Assembly: GCA_030531695.1 (NCBI GenBank)
Contig: JAUNMV010000005.1
Location: forward strand, 1-54,393
Source of the DNA: Bacilli bacterium
GTDB lineage: Bacteria > Bacillota_I > Bacilli_A > RF39 > UBA660
Length of the DNA stretch: 54,393 bases
Direction of reading: 5' to 3'
Every line of letters starts with the position of its first letter. Position 1 is the stretch's first letter. Below the pieces are notes generated by a model that had not been told where the DNA came from, did no database searches, and worked only from the letters and a program-made list of their open reading frames with translations. Of the stretch, positions 54,012-54,393 are shown in pieces. The position numbers and the translations under genes were made by a program.

Positions 54012-54393
54012 TTACTTTTCACTCTCTAAATAATAAACAGAATAATCTTTATTTTTTTCTATAAATTTACCATTCTCTATCACATAATTAGCTAACTCTT
54101 TATAATATTGTTGATTATAAGAATTATTCTTTAATGCAGCCATACTTATTATATAATATTTATCCCTATCATTATTAATTTTATTAATCATAGTATTATA
54201 ACTATCATATCCATAATTACCATAATTAGTTAAATCATAATAGGTAATATCTAAATTATTAGTAATCTTATAAAAATAATTCTCAGTACCTAATAATAGT
54301 AGTATTACATTGCCATTATATTTATTATATATTCTGTCTACATAATTATAATCTTTAATCATACTAATAGAAGAATATCTTAAAGGATATTTA
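54012..54393 (-). CDS. C-terminal fragment of an unknown protein running off the window
   Basis: The frame is open to the window edge (127 codons without a stop before 54012), so the ATG at 54362 need not be the start. The visible part has one hydrophobic strand (GNVILLLLGTENYFYKI), many Tyr and Asn, and no membrane segment. The pattern of a compact soluble C-terminal domain resembles the extracellular ends of large polytopic glycosyltransferase-type proteins, but the available part is too short to assign. It lies upstream of ftsA on the same strand. Confidence 0.55.
   Translation of the reverse strand, partial: KYPLRYSSISMIKDYNYVDRIYNKYNGNVILLLLGTENYFYKITNNLDITYYDLTNYGNYGYDSYNTMINKINNDRDKYYIISMAALKNNSYNQQYYKELANYVIENGKFIEKNKDYSVYYLESEK

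Overview
The window is AT-rich DNA packed with genes on both strands, mostly the minus strand. It reads with the standard bacterial code: Trp is TGG, and at least one gene (ylbF) ends in TGA. Gene content and order point to a low-GC Bacillota, class Bacilli. Markers are ylbD-ylbE-ylbF-rsmD, parE-parC, recD2, mtaB, HelD, DnaB with a DnaD domain, ruvA-ruvB-queA-tgt, rplU-prp-rpmA-obg with an L27 cleaved by Prp, and ftsA-ftsZ. Glycine-rich surface proteins, short intergenic gaps and missing sporulation partners (no spo0B before obg) suggest an uncultured, probably gut-associated lineage. That placement is inference. No gap without a gene exceeds about 210 bases, and no rRNA, tRNA or CRISPR array was seen.

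Layout: (1) 1-3.5 kb: a possible insertion-sequence end, a pilin-like glycine-rich adhesin, rsmD and the ylb genes. (2) 3.5-8 kb: topoisomerase IV. (3) 8.1-11.5 kb: an accessory type VII secretion-style cassette of a tandem-WXG protein, a DUF4176 protein, a small helical protein and a 669-residue protein whose C-terminus looks like a C3-type ADP-ribosyltransferase; a divergent membrane protein lies beside it. (4) 12.4-16.1 kb: mtaB, recD2 and a tiny membrane protein. (5) 16.2-20.7 kb: an acidic membrane-anchored protein, a flippase, and a PhoP/PhoR-like two-component system behind a PhoP-box-like repeat. (6) 20.7-26.7 kb: HelD with a hairpin-rich leader, a secreted unknown, a phosphohexomutase, an unknown and a CmpB-like membrane protein. 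(7) 26.7-32.7 kb: two paralogous glycine-rich exported proteins sharing a perfect 66-base repeat, a DUF368 lipid-carrier transporter, a CBS-type inorganic pyrophosphatase and an HD protein. (8) 32.7-36.8 kb: dnaB, prepilin peptidase, PilC and a YqfQ-like protein. (9) 36.8-42.3 kb: tgt, queA, ruvB and ruvA, interrupted by a duplicated-domain unknown and a 48-residue ORF. (10) 42.3-48.3 kb: acyl-CoA synthetase, YebC, a metallopeptidase-like protein with an altered motif, an HPt-receiver protein and a methyltransferase-like protein. (11) 48.3-54.4 kb: obg, rpmA, prp and rplU with L21 leader, pyrH, ftsZ, ftsA and a truncated ORF at the edge.

Three themes stand out. The first is a self-contained candidate toxin export module. 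The second is surface display: the pilin-like adhesin, prepilin peptidase, PilC and the two glycine-rich proteins could form one system, although no assembly ATPase or major pilin is in the window. The third is compact regulation, with an intrinsic terminator often placed directly next to an extended -10 promoter. Many start codons were moved from the longest possible ORF to the codon with a proper ribosome binding site; each change is noted.
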